Shown: positions 1 through 10,680, counted from the first letter of the stretch. The stretch: 64,000 nt of DNA from Taudactylus pleione (GCA_031769625.1 JAUIMM010000121.1:14504001-14568000), one strand, 5' to 3'. The notes: generated by a model not told the origin, from the letters alone. Program-made: numbers and translations.

Positions 1-302
1 GGCCTGAGGAAGTTGGAGTATGTATGTAGTTGAAGGCAGGGACAGGAAGGGTTTGATAGTAAATTTAATTAAATTTTTTTATTCTGAAGTAAATTTATGA
101 AGGAGAGGGGGAAGGGAGGAGGCATTTACAAAAAAATATTTTACTCATTCACATCAGTTTTTGCCCCAGAAGAATCCTTGGGCGCCATGCCTGCTGCTGG
201 GAGTGTATTTTCTCTTTCCAGAAGGGGTCCAGGAAGACTTCTAGTAGTGCCTTCCACATAAATAAGCATTCCACAACTGTACAGGGTCATTGAAAAAACA
301 TT

Positions 303-845
303 GGCCCTGATTCAGAGCCGGACGCTCTGACAGAGCGCTCGCTCTGAATCAGGGCCGGGCTATTTTTTTTTTAGAACGGCCTCCTGGCTGCTTGCATAGC
401 TGTGGGTGACCACCCACAGCTATAGTGAGCGGCCAGGAAGATGGTCGCGATGGTCAAGACCATCGCGACCATCGGGCTTGCGATGAGACCCTTGTGGTAG
501 GGTCTCGTTGCCACAAGCCCCAGAGAGATTTCGGCTCTAACAGAGCCGAAATCTCTCCCACTGACATCACTCGTGATGTCAGTGGGGCCGCCTCCAAATG
601 GAGGCGTTCACATGGGAATGCCTCCTTTTGGGCAGCCACTCCCCCGGCCCATCCACCAAAGGGGGCGTGCTGTCACTCAACATCGACAGCACGCCCTCTT
701 TGGTACGAGACCCGGAGCAACGGATTGCTAGTCGCTATCCGGGTCTCACGCATGCGCACGATGGAGCCGGCTCCGTCGTGCACATGCGCACTGGCCCACC
801 ATCGACCCAGTTGCGAGTGCACAGCGCTTGTGACTGGGTCAGAAG
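303..845 (+). mobile_element. MH family MITE (multi-hairpin), copy 1
   Basis: This is a non-autonomous element beginning GGCCCTGATTCAGAGCC. In order it carries: a terminal hairpin repeating the end sequence (303-357); an arm pair around the CTGTGGGTGACCACCCACAG palindrome (near 409); GATGGTCGCGATGGTC with its inverse (near 440); an arm pair AGAGATTTCGGCTCT / AGAGCCGAAATCTCT (near 525-557); the CACTGACATCAC palindrome (near 559); and a GGGGGCGTGCTGTC hairpin (near 660). The right end is degraded at GGGTCAGAAG and has no clear target duplication. The overlapping open frames are palindrome shadows, not genes. Confidence 0.85.
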
Positions 846-893
846 TTAGTTAGTGGCCTCAAAACTGCCACTTAACCAGCACAAAGATATTAA

Positions 894-1067
894 GGGGTAA
901 ATTTAATATACTAAAGTGAGAGTTTTTAGAAGTGAGTTTTAGAAGTGATGTTGCTCATAACAACCAATCAGATTCTACTTAACATCACTTTCTAGAAGAT
1001 AATAGTCAGAATCTGATTATTTTCTATGGGCAAGCAACATCACTTCTAAAACTCACTTCTAAACCCC
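894..1067. mobile_element. Palindromic MITE, GGGGTAAATTTA type, TTAA flanks
   Basis: A short inverted-repeat element runs from GGGGTAAATTT to CTAAACCCC. Its arms contain AGAAGTGATGTTGCTCATA and the inverse. TTAA sits on both sides (890-893 and 1068-1071), a 4-bp target duplication as made by piggyBac or Kolobok transposases. Related copies with the same first bases lie at 21091-21644 and 27112-29531. Confidence 0.7.
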
Positions 1068-1323
1068 TTAAGGTCTTACGTTGTGTCTTTCTTGAGAATC
1101 CTGCGCCAACGTCTGCTGCTAGGAGTGGATTTTCATCCCAGAAGGGGACCAGGAAGAGTGCTTTCCAAAACAATTGACTGTAAAATAATCCTTTGCAAAG
1201 CTTCCACATTGAACATTTCCCAACCTGTACATGGACATTAAAAAAATATAGTTAGTCAGTGGCCTCAAAGTGCTACTTAACCAGCACAGATATGTCGACA
1301 AGTGTAAGATCTATGATTTAAGG

Positions 1324-1528
1324 CAGGGGTAGCCAACCCTGGTCCTCAAGAGCTACCAACAGTGCATGTTTCCATGTCTCTTCATAGAACCACAACTGTA
1401 ATAATTAACTCCACCTGTGGATCTTTTCAAATGTGGTGCTGAGTAATGAATACACCTGTGCACCTGCTAGGTTATCTGGAAAATGTGAACTGTTAGTAGC
1501 TCTCGAGGATCGAGGTTGGCTACCCCTG
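1324..1528. mobile_element. hAT-like MITE with 8-bp target duplication
   Basis: The ends are CAGGGGTAGCCAACC and GGTTGGCTACCCCTG, a perfect 15-bp inverted repeat. They are flanked by ATTTAAGG (1316-1323) and ATTTAAAG (1529-1536), which match at 7 of 8 positions. An 8-bp duplication and a CAGGG terminus are standard for hAT elements. It interrupts one of the tandem copies of the surrounding hAT segment. Confidence 0.85.
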
Positions 1529-1920
1529 ATTTAAAGCCTTACGTTGTATCTGTCTTGAGAATCCTGCGCCTGCTTCTGCAGCTAGGAGTGGATTTTCATC
1601 CCAGAAGGGGACCAAGAAGAGCGCTTTCCAAAATCAATTGACTGTTAAATAATCCTTTGCAAATCCTCCGAAAAAGCATTTCCCAACCTGTACAGGGACA
1701 TTAAAAAAAACATAGTTAGTTAGTGGCCCTCAGTTCAAACTGCCATTGTACCTACTGTCCACCTAACCGTAGCAGATATTGTGGACAAGTGGAACAGACT
1801 AGAGTAGCAAATGCAACAGTTAAGGTTTAAGTCTTACGTTGTGTCTTGAGCGCCATACCTGCTGCTGGGAGTAGATTTTCATCCCAGAAGGGATGAAGAC
1901 ATCGTTTTTTCTTCCCAACG

Positions 1921-2640
1921 GACACAGATCTGAAGAGATTTTATAATTTTTCCTGTCAACTACTGACAGGAAAAAGAGGCAATTTGGAGGCCCTTACACA
2001 AAACTGCCTTTTCTTTACTTGAGCTGCCCACCTTCCAGTGTGTACTCAAAGAGTTTTCAGCACAGCTGGGAACCTTGTCAGTGATCGGCCTAAGACTACT
2101 TCCCCAAAATGTGGAAAAGATAATGCCCATCAAAATTAACTACAAATTCTACAAGAAAGACCTGTAATTACCTGAAAGTCAATTACTTGCAAAAATTACA
2201 GAGGCACCTGTAATGGTGGATTCCAGCGGGGACAAATTAATATTGTGTGAAGAGGATGATGTATACATCACCCCAGTTTATACCAGCACCCAAGCCTAAA
2301 TCGTCATTCCATCCTGTGTTGTGTATAAATTACAGTTGCGCTGCCTGTTAAATTGGGGATTCATTGTCCACTTTAGTGGATGTATGCTCCATTATAGTCC
2401 ATATCATCACCACACCCCCTACACATCTTCTGACCTGGGCTACAGGAGGAGCAGCTGCACTCTGGAATATGGTTGCATGGAGTTGCCCCTCTGCCTCGCT
2501 GAAATTCAGGTAGAGGGGTCATGGGTAGGGACTGGGAGTAGGGACACTATAATCACAGAATGCAGTTTTAGCTGCTTTATTCCATTTTTTAAACCATATC
2601 CTCTATTTTCACCTTTGAAAATGTTTATGCAAATCTCAGC
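1921..2640. other. Internal non-coding part of the first hAT copy
   Basis: Moderately AT-rich sequence. I recognise no domain, RNA gene or further element in it. The open frame starting at 2321 has no recognisable motif and runs into the CA-rich subterminal repeats, so I do not call a gene. Confidence 0.4.
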
Positions 2641-3290
2641 AGAGGCGTTTTGTGATGTCATGGCTAACGCGCACACACACACACAAAAAAAAACAGATTG
2701 ATTGAATTAATTTTTGGGGGGCACTTGGGAGGAAGAGTATCCTAACGAGGCAGCAGCCTCTTGATAAACGACACAGGCAGCACAGTACCCCTGCGCACCT
2801 ACGTTGCTGATAACTGTGACTAACGCGCACGCACCAAAAATTTGTTTTTATTTTTACACTGGTGGTGTGGCAGGCTAACACGCACACACCAAAAAATTTT
2901 TATTATTTCCACACAGGTGGTGTACACACAAAAAAATGTTTTTATTATCACTCTGGTAGTGTGTGGCAGGCTAACATGCACACAAAATTTTTTTTTTTAT
3001 TTTAACACTGGTGGTGTGGCAGGCTAACATGCACACACAAAAAATGTTTTTATTTTCACACAGGTGGTGTAGCAGGCTAACACGCACACACAAAAAAGTA
3101 GATTTTATTTTTTTCACACTGGGGGTGAAGAGCACCCCTGAACGAGGCAGCAGCTCCTTGATAAATGAGACACAGGTAGCACAGCTGCCCTGCACATCTA
3201 CGTTGCTGATAAGTGTGGCTAACAGGTGCGCACACACACATAAAAATAAAATACTTTATTTTTTCCACACTGGGGGTTAATAGCACCCCT
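2640..3290. repeat. Subterminal 60-70 bp tandem repeats with CA/A tracts
   Basis: Several degenerate repeats share GGTGGTGTGGCAGGCTAAC followed by GCACACAC, a poly-A tract and a T-rich stretch. They start near 2660, 2820, 2865, 2960, 3010 and 3065. Two longer repeats (2720-2830 and 3120-3230) share GAGGCAGCAGC..CTTGATAAA. Similar units occur in opposite orientation at 49310-49670, so they belong to the hAT element. Confidence 0.65.
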
Positions 3291-3299
3291 GATGGACAG

Positions 3300-3600
3300 A
3301 GCACCCCCTGGACAACACAGCAGCACAGCCAGCCAGCCCCTATGGAATGGACAGGACAACAGCCAGCCCCAGTATATATGGATATTATGGACAACAGCCA
3401 GCCCCTATGGAGTGGACAGGACAACAGCAAGCCAGCCCCAGTATATGGACATAAGCAGCCAGCCCCTGACACAACAGTAGCCTAGCCAGTCCCTATGCAC
3501 ATACAGTATGGATATAAGCAGCCAGCCCCTGACACAACAGTAGCCAGCCCCTATGCACAGCAGAACAGAACAGCACAGAACAGCACAGCACAGCTCCCAG
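3300..3600. repeat. Short tandem repeats built on CAGCCAGCCCC
   Basis: Irregular 30-60 bp repeats combine CAGCCAGCCCC, TATGGAGTGGACAGGA and GTATATGGATAT. They keep several frames open by chance. They lie between the CA-rich subterminal repeats and the element end at about 3836. Confidence 0.65.
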
Positions 3601-3699
3601 CTCCCTCAGCACAGCTCCCTCACTCTTCAATCTCCACAGCCAGACTGAAAAATGGCGGCGATCGCGGGACCTTTATAGAATCCAAAACCCGCAAGAATC

Positions 3700-3836
3700 T
3701 GACAGCGGGATGATGACATTTTGCCTCGTTTTCAGATCCGAGTCAGCCGGGAAAACCTGAGCCGACTCAGATCTGACTCGGACTCCCTAAGTTTGGGTGG
3801 GTTCGGATCTCTGAGATCCGAACCCGCTCATCTCTA
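3700..3836 (-). repeat. Terminal region of the hAT copy with nested palindromes
   Basis: Inverted pairs include GATCCGAGTC / GACTCGGACT and GGTTCGGATCT / AGATCCGAACC around a short loop (about 3810-3829). The element ends at CGCTCATCTCT. Confidence 0.5.
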
Positions 3837-3962
3837 ATTATAATAGGCAGCTTACTGGGTGTTTGTATTTTGTTGCTTTTTACTGATAAATCTTGTCCTT
3901 GAAATTAGGGATATTTGGTAACACTGCCATACACATAAATACAAGCGCATAAAGCACATCAA

Positions 3963-4202
3963 GCTGGGTACACACTGAGCAATGTGTACCCAGATGACAC
4001 ATCGGACCAACATATCGGATCCTGGCTACACATCAGAATGAGGTAATGAACGACGGAACAAGGTACCTGCAACAGGCCACATGATATATCGTCTGGTTGG
4101 ACGTGCAGCACGGCCGGACCACTGAGCGATGCGGCCGATATGTCGTTCCAATTCGGTCGGTAACGACATATCGTGCCGACATTGTCTCAGTGTGTACCCA
4201 GC
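3963..4202. mobile_element. MITE with GCTGGGTACACAC ends
   Basis: The ends GCTGGGTACACACTGAG and CTCAGTGTGTACCCAGC are a perfect 17-bp inverted repeat. Flanks are TCAA and TTAA, suggesting a TTAA-type target site. The interior holds short self-complementary blocks such as CGATATGTCGTT and ACGACATATCG. Related elements occur at 35901, 36886 and 58463. Confidence 0.8.
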
Positions 4203-5140
4203 TTAACACCTAATACTGTAATCAGCCTCAACAGTTTTCTAAGTTGCAGATGACAGAATTTTTAATTTTTTAATTCAAGTACCATGTAGGCAATGTAGCA
4301 ACTCTTTAATGACAGGTTCCAAGAGTGGATGTCCTTTAGTTTGGCAGTGGTAAATGTAAATTAAACATTTGTATAGAAGGTTGTGTTCTACTCTATGGGA
4401 TAAACTCAACTCAACATATTTGTGCTCTCAAAGAAAAAGTCATAAGAGCACTATCAGAGGAGGACAAATACACCGACTGCCAAGAACTTCTGAAATGTTT
4501 TCCAAGACTGGAGGTAGAGGTGTAGCTCTTGACTCTTATTGAAAAGAGAACAGAATGTACATACACTAGTCCCAACAATAGAGAACATCTGTAAAAAAAA
4601 AATGTTGCACAGAGATAGTTTGCAAAAATTTTTGTTTTATACAAGAGGAAAATGCTCACAGCTGTGACAGATGCCATAATGCCAACACAACATTTTGAAT
4701 ATCATAAAACGAATGGCATTTATTTATTATAAAGACAGATAACAAACAAAGCCTAGGCCATTCCAGAGAGTTTAGTTATTTTGAGAGGTGTTGGTGGTGC
4801 TGATTTAATACTTCTTCCCAGAAAAGCTCAGCCATGCCATCAGTGCCAAGTAGTTATATATAGACATAGTAGGCAGTGTGCGGGGAGAGTCGGACAGTCC
4901 TCAAAGTCAAGATAACCGAATGATAAGTTGGCAAAGTCCACTCATATGATTAACAGCTACCAAACCAATCTTGTGCTAGGACTGCAACATTTTAGGCATA
5001 GAATATAATCTAATTTATCTATATGGCAAGTGCAAACATTTTCTATTCAAATATGTTAGAAGCAGCCATTTTTATTTAGTTTGGAAAACCTACAAGGTTA
5101 CAGGAAAATTACAGTTTTTACTGCACTGGCTCATTATATG
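4203..5140. other. Unassigned AT-rich sequence
   Basis: I see no recognisable gene, RNA or transposon motif in this stretch. The 88-residue minus-strand frame at 4411-4677 lacks any known motif and has the composition of random AT-rich DNA. Confidence 0.5.
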
Positions 5141-5144
5141 GGTT

Positions 5145-5905
5145 GGGTATGGGATCCCGGCAGTCGGGATGCCGCCAGTCAGAATCCCGACAATGGCATC
5201 CCGACAGTCAGAATCCCGACACCATTAGGTAGATCCCCCCTAGTGCCTAAACCTAACCTCCCCCTCCCCACACCCTAAACCTAACCCTCCTCACTTAGGG
5301 CCTGATTCAGAGCCGCTCGTAAGCGGCCGCTCGTTCGCTCCGAGCGATGTTTGCCCAACTGCGCATGCGTACGGATCGTAATACGCATGCGCGAACCAGT
5401 CAGTGCGGCCGAAATTCACGTGCTCGCAAAATAGCAAATGCCTGAAAATTTGAGTGACAGAAAGAGACGTATGTGGGTGGTAACAGGGGGAAGGTGCTTG
5501 AAAACGGGGAGTGGAGATCCGAACGCAGGCGTTTTATGGGTGTGCATAATTAAAACAGCAGCGTCATTGACCACGTCACTGGGTTATTTTATAGCCAGAA
5601 CTGCTCGCAAGATTGTGGTAGGAAAAACCAACCCCAAGAATAGCGGGCAGTTCATACCCTGGTCGATGTACTCGATTAATCTAATAAATAGCGGACATGA
5701 CGTAGGATGCGAGCGGCCAGGGGGCGTATTTTTCCAAAAAACAACAGCAAGATTAGTTTGCTCGTTCAGACCTAGAGGCGTGAACAGACCGCAAAGAGCG
5801 AACGGTTCATTTGAATAGCCACCCCTATTTTCTGGACGAGCAAGCGCTAATTGCGTCCGGCTCTGAATCAGGCCCTTAGTGCCTAACCCTAAACCTAACC
5901 CTGAT
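5145..5905. repeat. CCCGACAGTC / CTAACCC repeat, interrupted by an F2 MITE
   Basis: Bases 5145-5225 repeat the block ATCCCGACAGTCAGAATC. They are followed by degenerate CCTAAACCTAACC repeats (5244-5292) that resume after the inserted MITE (5879-5903). The CTAACC tract resembles telomeric repeats but is short and irregular. Confidence 0.6.
5298..5875 (+). mobile_element. F2 family MITE, copy 1
   Basis: The ends are GGGCCTGATTCAGAGCCG and CGGCTCTGAATCAGGCCC, flanked by TTA on both sides (5295-5297 and 5876-5878). F2 shares its terminal bases with MH but has a different, less palindromic interior. Landmarks are a TGCGCATGCGTACG / CGCATGCGCG hairpin near 5360-5393, GTGGGTGGTAACAGGGG near 5473, and GGGGGCGTATTTTT near 5729. 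A 126-codon frame (5438-5818) is discussed as a finding. It has no recognised domain. Confidence 0.8.
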
Positions 5906-6075
5906 CATAGAAAATACCTTGCAATCATACTATCCTTTGATGCCGAAAAGGCTTTTCACAGGATCTAACAGGATCTCCGGGCAATTCACGTCCCATACTA
6001 TATGCCACTTTGGCTTGACTGGAAGCTGTCTCCAGGAGGTTTAAGTTCTCTATATTTGTTTGTTAGCCAGTGTTA
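5904..6075 (+). pseudogene. LINE-1-like reverse transcriptase fragment
   Basis: In the frame starting near 5906 the translation contains ILSFDAEKAFHRI. This resembles the LINE-1 reverse transcriptase motif A (usually LSLDAEKAFDRV), with the first catalytic Asp kept. A stop follows almost at once, at about 5966. Downstream the same frame gives further residues but no second RT motif. It is a scrap of fewer than 60 codons with no LINE termini. The call rests on this one motif. Confidence 0.4.
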
Positions 6076-6084
6076 TGGTCATTG

Positions 6085-7515
6085 GTCAGTGGCTGCAAGT
6101 TTGTCCCGCAACTCGCAAATGTAATAGGGTGCAAGTTGGAGTGTGTGAGTGTGTAATAAATGTGAGTGACTACGAGTTTTTCTTGGGCAGAACTCGCAAT
6201 TTGTAATTTGAAATTTCATTACAAGTTGCACGTTTCATAGAAGCCTTCACAGATCAGTGAAAATGTAATGAAAGTGTTAAAAAAAATTACGTGCGACCCC
6301 CCCATCCCAAAAGCGAAAATATGAGGGGGAAAAGATGTAGGGGTCCTACATATTTTACACAACCAGCACGGGCTCCTGAGCCCATCTGGTTATAAACATA
6401 TGGGGGAAAAAAGACGTAGGGATCTCCCATATTTTACACAACCAGCACCAGGCTCTTTCTAACAGGCGTGTAATGCCACACCCGAGGGACACGCTTCACT
6501 GGGTCCCCCGGGCCAAAGCAGTAATCACCTCACACTAGTCAACTGAGGCCGCGGATTCCTCAGGAAGTGGGAACCTCCCAATAAAGGGGTCCCCCCTCCC
6601 AGGGACACCCCAGGCTGATATACCTGGCTATTTCCCACACCCCTGGTGGAGATAGGTGTGGGGTTAAAAAATAGTGTACAAAATATAATGAAAATTATCT
6701 TTTACAGGGGGACTACAGATATTTTCACAACCAGGACAGGAAGCCAGTGCTGGTTTTGTAAAATATGTGGGGCCCCCTACCTCTTTTCTTCCACATATTT
6801 AAAAACTAAGGCCCTCATTCAGAGCCGTACGCTCTGAGCAGAGCGCACGCTCTGAATGAGGGCCGTCCTCCATAACTATGGAGCGTCCTCCTGGACGCTC
6901 GTATAGCTGTGGGTCACCACCCACAGCCTATACGAGCGTGCAGTTTGATGGCCGCGATTTTCTTGACCATCGCGACCATCGAAACTGCGAGCCGGAGCCT
7001 GCGGTTGAGGTTTTCAACCGCAAGGCCCGGAGTAATTTTGGCTCTATCAGAGCCAAAATCACTCCCACTGACATCACTAGTGATGTCAGTGGGCCGGCTT
7101 CTGACGGTAGGCGTTCCCTTAGGAACGCCCCCGTCTGGGAGGCACGTCCCCGGCACGCCCACCAAAGGGGGCGTGCTGTCAATCAACATCGACAGCACGC
7201 CCCCTTTGATCAGGCACAACGAGCGAAGGAAAGTCCTTCGCTCGTCGCGTCTGGCGCATGCGCACGACGGAGCTCCCTCCGTCGTGCGCATGCTCAGTGC
7301 AGAACATCGACCCACTTGCGAGCGGACAGCCGCTCGCGAGTGGGTCTGAATCAGGCCCTAAGACCGGCTCACACAGCCCAGTGGTGGTTGTGCATTTGGA
7401 GGTGACCACACGCCATTTTTTTTTTTTTTTCATTTTAACATTGTAATAGCTTTTTACTAACAGAAGTCTTCACGGATCTCACTGATCTGTAAAGGCTTCT
7501 GTGAAACACGCTGCG
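6085..7515. mobile_element. Large palindromic MITE-like element, split by MH copy 2
   Basis: The left part (6110-6290) contains AACTCGCAAATGTAAT, GTAATAGGGTGCAAG and AAGCCTTCACAGATCAGTG. The right part after the MH insertion (7363-7515) carries TCTTCACGGATCTCACTGA and AGGCTTCTGTG in inverse sense. The middle block (6290-6610), with CCCAATAAAGGGGTCC, recurs at 61480-61745. A related right arm lies at 12015-12320. The boundaries are approximate. Confidence 0.45.
6810..7358 (+). mobile_element. MH family MITE, copy 2 (full length)
   Basis: 549 bp, from GGCCCTCATTCAGAGCC to TCTGAATCAGGCCC, flanked by TAA at 6807-6809 and 7359-7361. All twelve hairpin positions can be traced. The CACTGACATCACTAGTGATG palindrome at about 7068 and the GCATGCGCACGACGG arm pair at about 7257-7292 are intact. 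Overlapping open frames on both strands are by-products of the palindromes. Confidence 0.9.
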
Positions 7516-7740
7516 TGGAGCTCTGGTATTGACCTGGATTATTTATATTCTTGTTGAAAATATTGACTTTAGCAATCCACAGACCATGAATACAAATATA
7601 TACTGTTTCCAAAAATGACTGTGTGTAAGTTTTTCTATAGAATAAAAGTTGTTGGAGTCATGACTATTTTCACATATCTCCTGCAGCCATGTGTTCTTGA
7701 GAAAAGGGTCTTATCTTCTCAGGAGTGTTCTATGTATTAT
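7516..7740. other. Unassigned AT-rich spacer
   Basis: I see nothing recognisable here. Confidence 0.4.
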
Positions 7741-8054
7741 GGTGCATACACACGGTCAGATTAAAAGAATGATATAAACGATAACGATATTGTTTATCGT
7801 TTGATCATTTATATCATTCTTTTTTTTAACCCCTCAAACGACCAATCGATGGTTGATGCGCGGGCATGGATGTTCGATATCGACCATCGCCCGTGCATGC
7901 AGGCCAACCTGATCGATATCGATCAGGTTAGCCTGTTTGCTATAGGGACCCGCGATCGTCGATGCGTCATTTGGGGGTTTGTACATGTTGCTGGATGCTC
8001 GATATCGAACATCCATCACATGGAGGACGATCAGACGATATCTGATCGTTGTGT

Positions 8055-10228
8055 CAAACAAAAGGAAAGGGGAAATTGGAAAAAACGTCGCACAGGCAAT
8101 TTAAATTGAAGTAAAAATAAAAATAAAAATAATTAAACCACTATTCCCAAAATAATTATCAATATAAATGTATATAGGGTATCAGGTAGTGGTGGTGCTC
8201 ACTAGAGTTAGGGTACATAAGCAGTTTGGAAGAAGAGAAAAGAACTCTGTTTGGTGAGCAGTCTAAGTTATTATGTATAATAAAACACAACTTTAAATGT
8301 TGAAAATTAATATAATAGGCTCACTGTTGTACAAAACACTCACAAAAATATCACAAAAATATCACAAAAATATCACAAAAAATATCAAAACTATTATTAG
8401 TCTGAAACACTTAAATCCTAGAAATCCTATACATTAAATAGGCATATACTAAAATAAATATATATATGCACAAAAATTAATTAAACACCCTCCTATATAT
8501 CAAAAATAGCGAAATATACAGATAATACAATTAGAATCAAGCTTAAATAGCATAATTATTCAGACATCGGTTTAACCCCTAATGCATAACATGAATATGT
8601 CCTAGCTTAAATAATCGGTTGATCCCCTATTATATAGCATTAATGAATCTTTAGTTTAGATTTTAGAAAAGTCCGGGCATAGGAGCTGCCAAACCTCATT
8701 CTACTTCTCCTCACTTGGACCGAGGTCTATCTGTGAGGAGTGAGAGATTACTGGAAAGGCAGGTTGCCCTTAGAAACAACAGTATAACCGCAGTGTTACT
8801 CAAGTTTTAATTTCTGCTATATTTATATATATATATATATTATACTAATAGTCAGAACATGTGTCAGCAGTTATTTGCTGTCTAAATTGAGATACAAGTA
8901 GGATTTAAGAGTAGAGGTCACTTGCGGTTATATTCTGATAAAACTGTTTTTTGCAAAATGCTGTATCCTATTTAATTATTAATTTGAACACTTTTTATAC
9001 AACTATTCATTTTTTGTGGCAGCATAGATGTATGTAAATATATGCAGTCATTCCATTTATTGACTAGTTGTCTCTATTACTAAATGTTATATCAGATGTC
9101 ATTGTCTGTACGGAAATTATCTGATTCATTATTTTTCATATAGTGACAACTGTGATGTGTCCTAAATGTCAAATTATTATACTGCAATATTAGGGACACA
9201 ATTTATGTGAATGGAGTCTATTGTCTGTTTTCATTATTAACAATGTCATAAACAAGTTGCTCTATTACTTCATATTATATCAGACGTAATTGTCGGTACG
9301 GAAATTATCTAATCTATCACGTTTCATATAGTGACAATTGAGATGTGTCCTAAATGTCTCTATATTACACTGCAATATTAAGGACACAATTTATGTGAAT
9401 GGAGTTTATTGCCTGTTTTCATCATTAATAGTGTCATAGTTGTAATTTCATTTGAGACGGAATTCCATTTAGGATAGATATAGTACTGAATGTTATTGAT
9501 TAGATCTGCTATCATATATCATTACTACTGATGTTTATAGTCACCTCTCTATCCCTCTATTAACTGATGGCTATCTCAAGTTAAGTAATTCTCTCATTAG
9601 GGGTCCAATTCTATACAGTAAGACCCCTAACAGCAGAAATGAAAACTTGAGTAACACTGCGGTTATACTGTTGTTTCTAAGGGCAACCTGCCTTTCCAGT
9701 AATCTCTCACTCCTCACAGATAGACCTCGGTCCAAGTGAGGAGAAGTAGAATGAGGTTTGGCAGCTCCTATGCCCGGACTTTTCTAAAATCTAAACTAAA
9801 GATTCATTAAGGCTATATAATAGGGGATCAACCGATGTTTGTATAACTATGCTATTTAAGCTAGGACATATTCATGTTATGCATTAGGGGTTAAACCGAT
9901 GTCTGAATAATTATGCTATTTAAGCTTGATTCTAATTGTATTATCTGTATATTTCGCTATTTTTGATATATAGGATGGTGTTTAATTAATTTTTGTGCAT
10001 ATATATATTTATTTTAGTATATGCCTATTTAATGTATAGGATTTCTAGGATTTAAGTGTTTCAGACTAATAATAGTTTTGATATTTTTTGTGATATTTTT
10101 GTATATTTTTGTGAGTGTTTTGTACAACAGTGACCCTATTATATTAATTTTCAACATTAAAAGTTATGTTTTATTATACATAATAACTTAGAGTGCTCAC
10201 CAAACAGAGTTCTTTTCTCTTCTTCCAA
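8055..10228. mobile_element. 2-kb foldback element with long inverted arms
   Basis: Arms at 8229-8840 and 9610-10228 are inverted and close to identical. For example, TCCGGGCATAGGAGCTGCC (about 8670) pairs with GGCAGCTCCTATGCCCGGA (about 9760), and CAGTTTGGAAGAAGAG (8230) pairs with the right end. There is no open frame of note. The sequence GATATCTGATYGTTGT occurs on both sides (about 8036 and 10229), possibly a long target duplication. The 170 bp before the left arm (8055-8228) have no inverted partner. I cannot assign a superfamily. Confidence 0.6.
9060..9435. repeat. Tandem 185-bp duplication in the foldback loop
   Basis: Two direct copies (about 9062-9245 and 9247-9432) share the same order of blocks: TACGGAAATTATCT, CATATAGTGACAA, GATGTGTCCTAAATGTC, and GGACACAATTTATGTGAATG. 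They differ at scattered bases, so the duplication is not recent. Confidence 0.8.
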
Positions 10229-10321
10229 ACTGATATCTGATTGTTGTCTGATCGTCCAGTGTGTACGGGCCATTAGAGACACAACAGTTTTTTTCTCCAT
10301 ATAGGAATAGTAACAGTCTCA

Positions 10322-10590
10322 GGGCCTGATTCAGAGCCGGACGCTCTGACAGAGCGCTCCCTCTGAATCAGGGCCGGGCTATTTTTTTTTTAGAGCGGCC
10401 TCCTGGCCGCTCGCATAGCTGTGGGTGACCACCCATAGCTATAGCGAGCGGCCAGGAAGATGGTCGTGATGATCAAGACCATCGCGACCATCGGACTTGC
10501 GATGAGACCCTTGTGGTAGGGTCTCGTTGCTGCAAGCCCCAGAGAGATTTTGGCTCAAACAGCGCTTGCGACCGGGTCTGAATCAGGCCC
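10322..10590 (+). mobile_element. MH family MITE, copy 3 (internal deletion)
   Basis: The left half matches copy 1 closely up to GGCTCAAACAG (about 10551-10561). It then jumps to the last hairpin CAGCGCTTGCGACC and the end AATCAGGCCC. The bases CAG are shared at the junction. Flanks TCA / TCT match poorly. Confidence 0.8.
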
Positions 10591-10680
10591 TCTGTTTGTA
10601 AGGTTCAGAGGGAACATTCCATAACTGGTTACTATGTCAAAATATCTGATGAGTAATTATTCTTAAACAACACACTATGA

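Larger units (their letters stand above)
160..1920 (-). repeat. Tandem partial duplications of an internal hAT segment
   Basis: Four partial copies of one segment lie head to tail at about 160-302 plus 846-893, 1068-1323, 1529-1850 and 1831-1920. Landmarks common to most of them are GATTTTCATCCCAGAAGG, then TTTCCCAACCTGTACA (degraded in the first copy), then a TTAGTTAGTGGCC-like stretch. Insertions interrupt the copies at 303-845, 894-1067 and 1324-1528. The duplications look older than those insertions, because each insertion interrupts a different copy. Confidence 0.7.
1..3836 (-). mobile_element. hAT-type DNA transposon, non-coding copy, left part cut by window edge
   Basis: This stretch matches, in reverse complement, parts of the element at about 49.2-52.3 kb. 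Bases 90-210 match 51360-51480, and the CA-rich subterminal blocks at 2820-3290 match 49310-49620. The outer end at about 3836 reads inward as AGAGATGAGCGGGTTCGG, and the far end of the other copy reads AGGGATGTGCGC, so the two ends look like related inverted termini, as in hAT elements. No transposase domain survives here. Three smaller elements have inserted (303-845, 894-1067, 1324-1528). The superfamily call rests on the termini and on the sister copy's BED-like fragment, so it is moderate. Confidence 0.5.
7741..10271. mobile_element. MITE with GGTGCATACACACGG end, split by a 2-kb foldback
   Basis: The left end GGTGCATACACACGG (7741) and the right end CCAGTGTGTACGGGCC (10256-10271) resemble the ends of the MITE at 36886-37196. 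The left part contains clustered ATCGATATCGAT-type short palindromes (7855-8050). The right part is only about 40 bp, so the foldback landed near its right end. Confidence 0.55.

Noticed and set aside
2321..2701. 126-codon frame as a gene
   Set aside because: It has no motif and ends in the CA-rich subterminal repeats of the hAT copy.
5244..5903. Interstitial telomeric repeat
   Set aside because: CCTAAACCTAACC units are few and irregular, and they belong to a dispersed repeat with CCCGACAGTC units.
6878..7405. 175- and 146-codon overlapping frames
   Set aside because: Same cause as for other MH copies. Frames on both strands overlap completely and translate hairpin arms.
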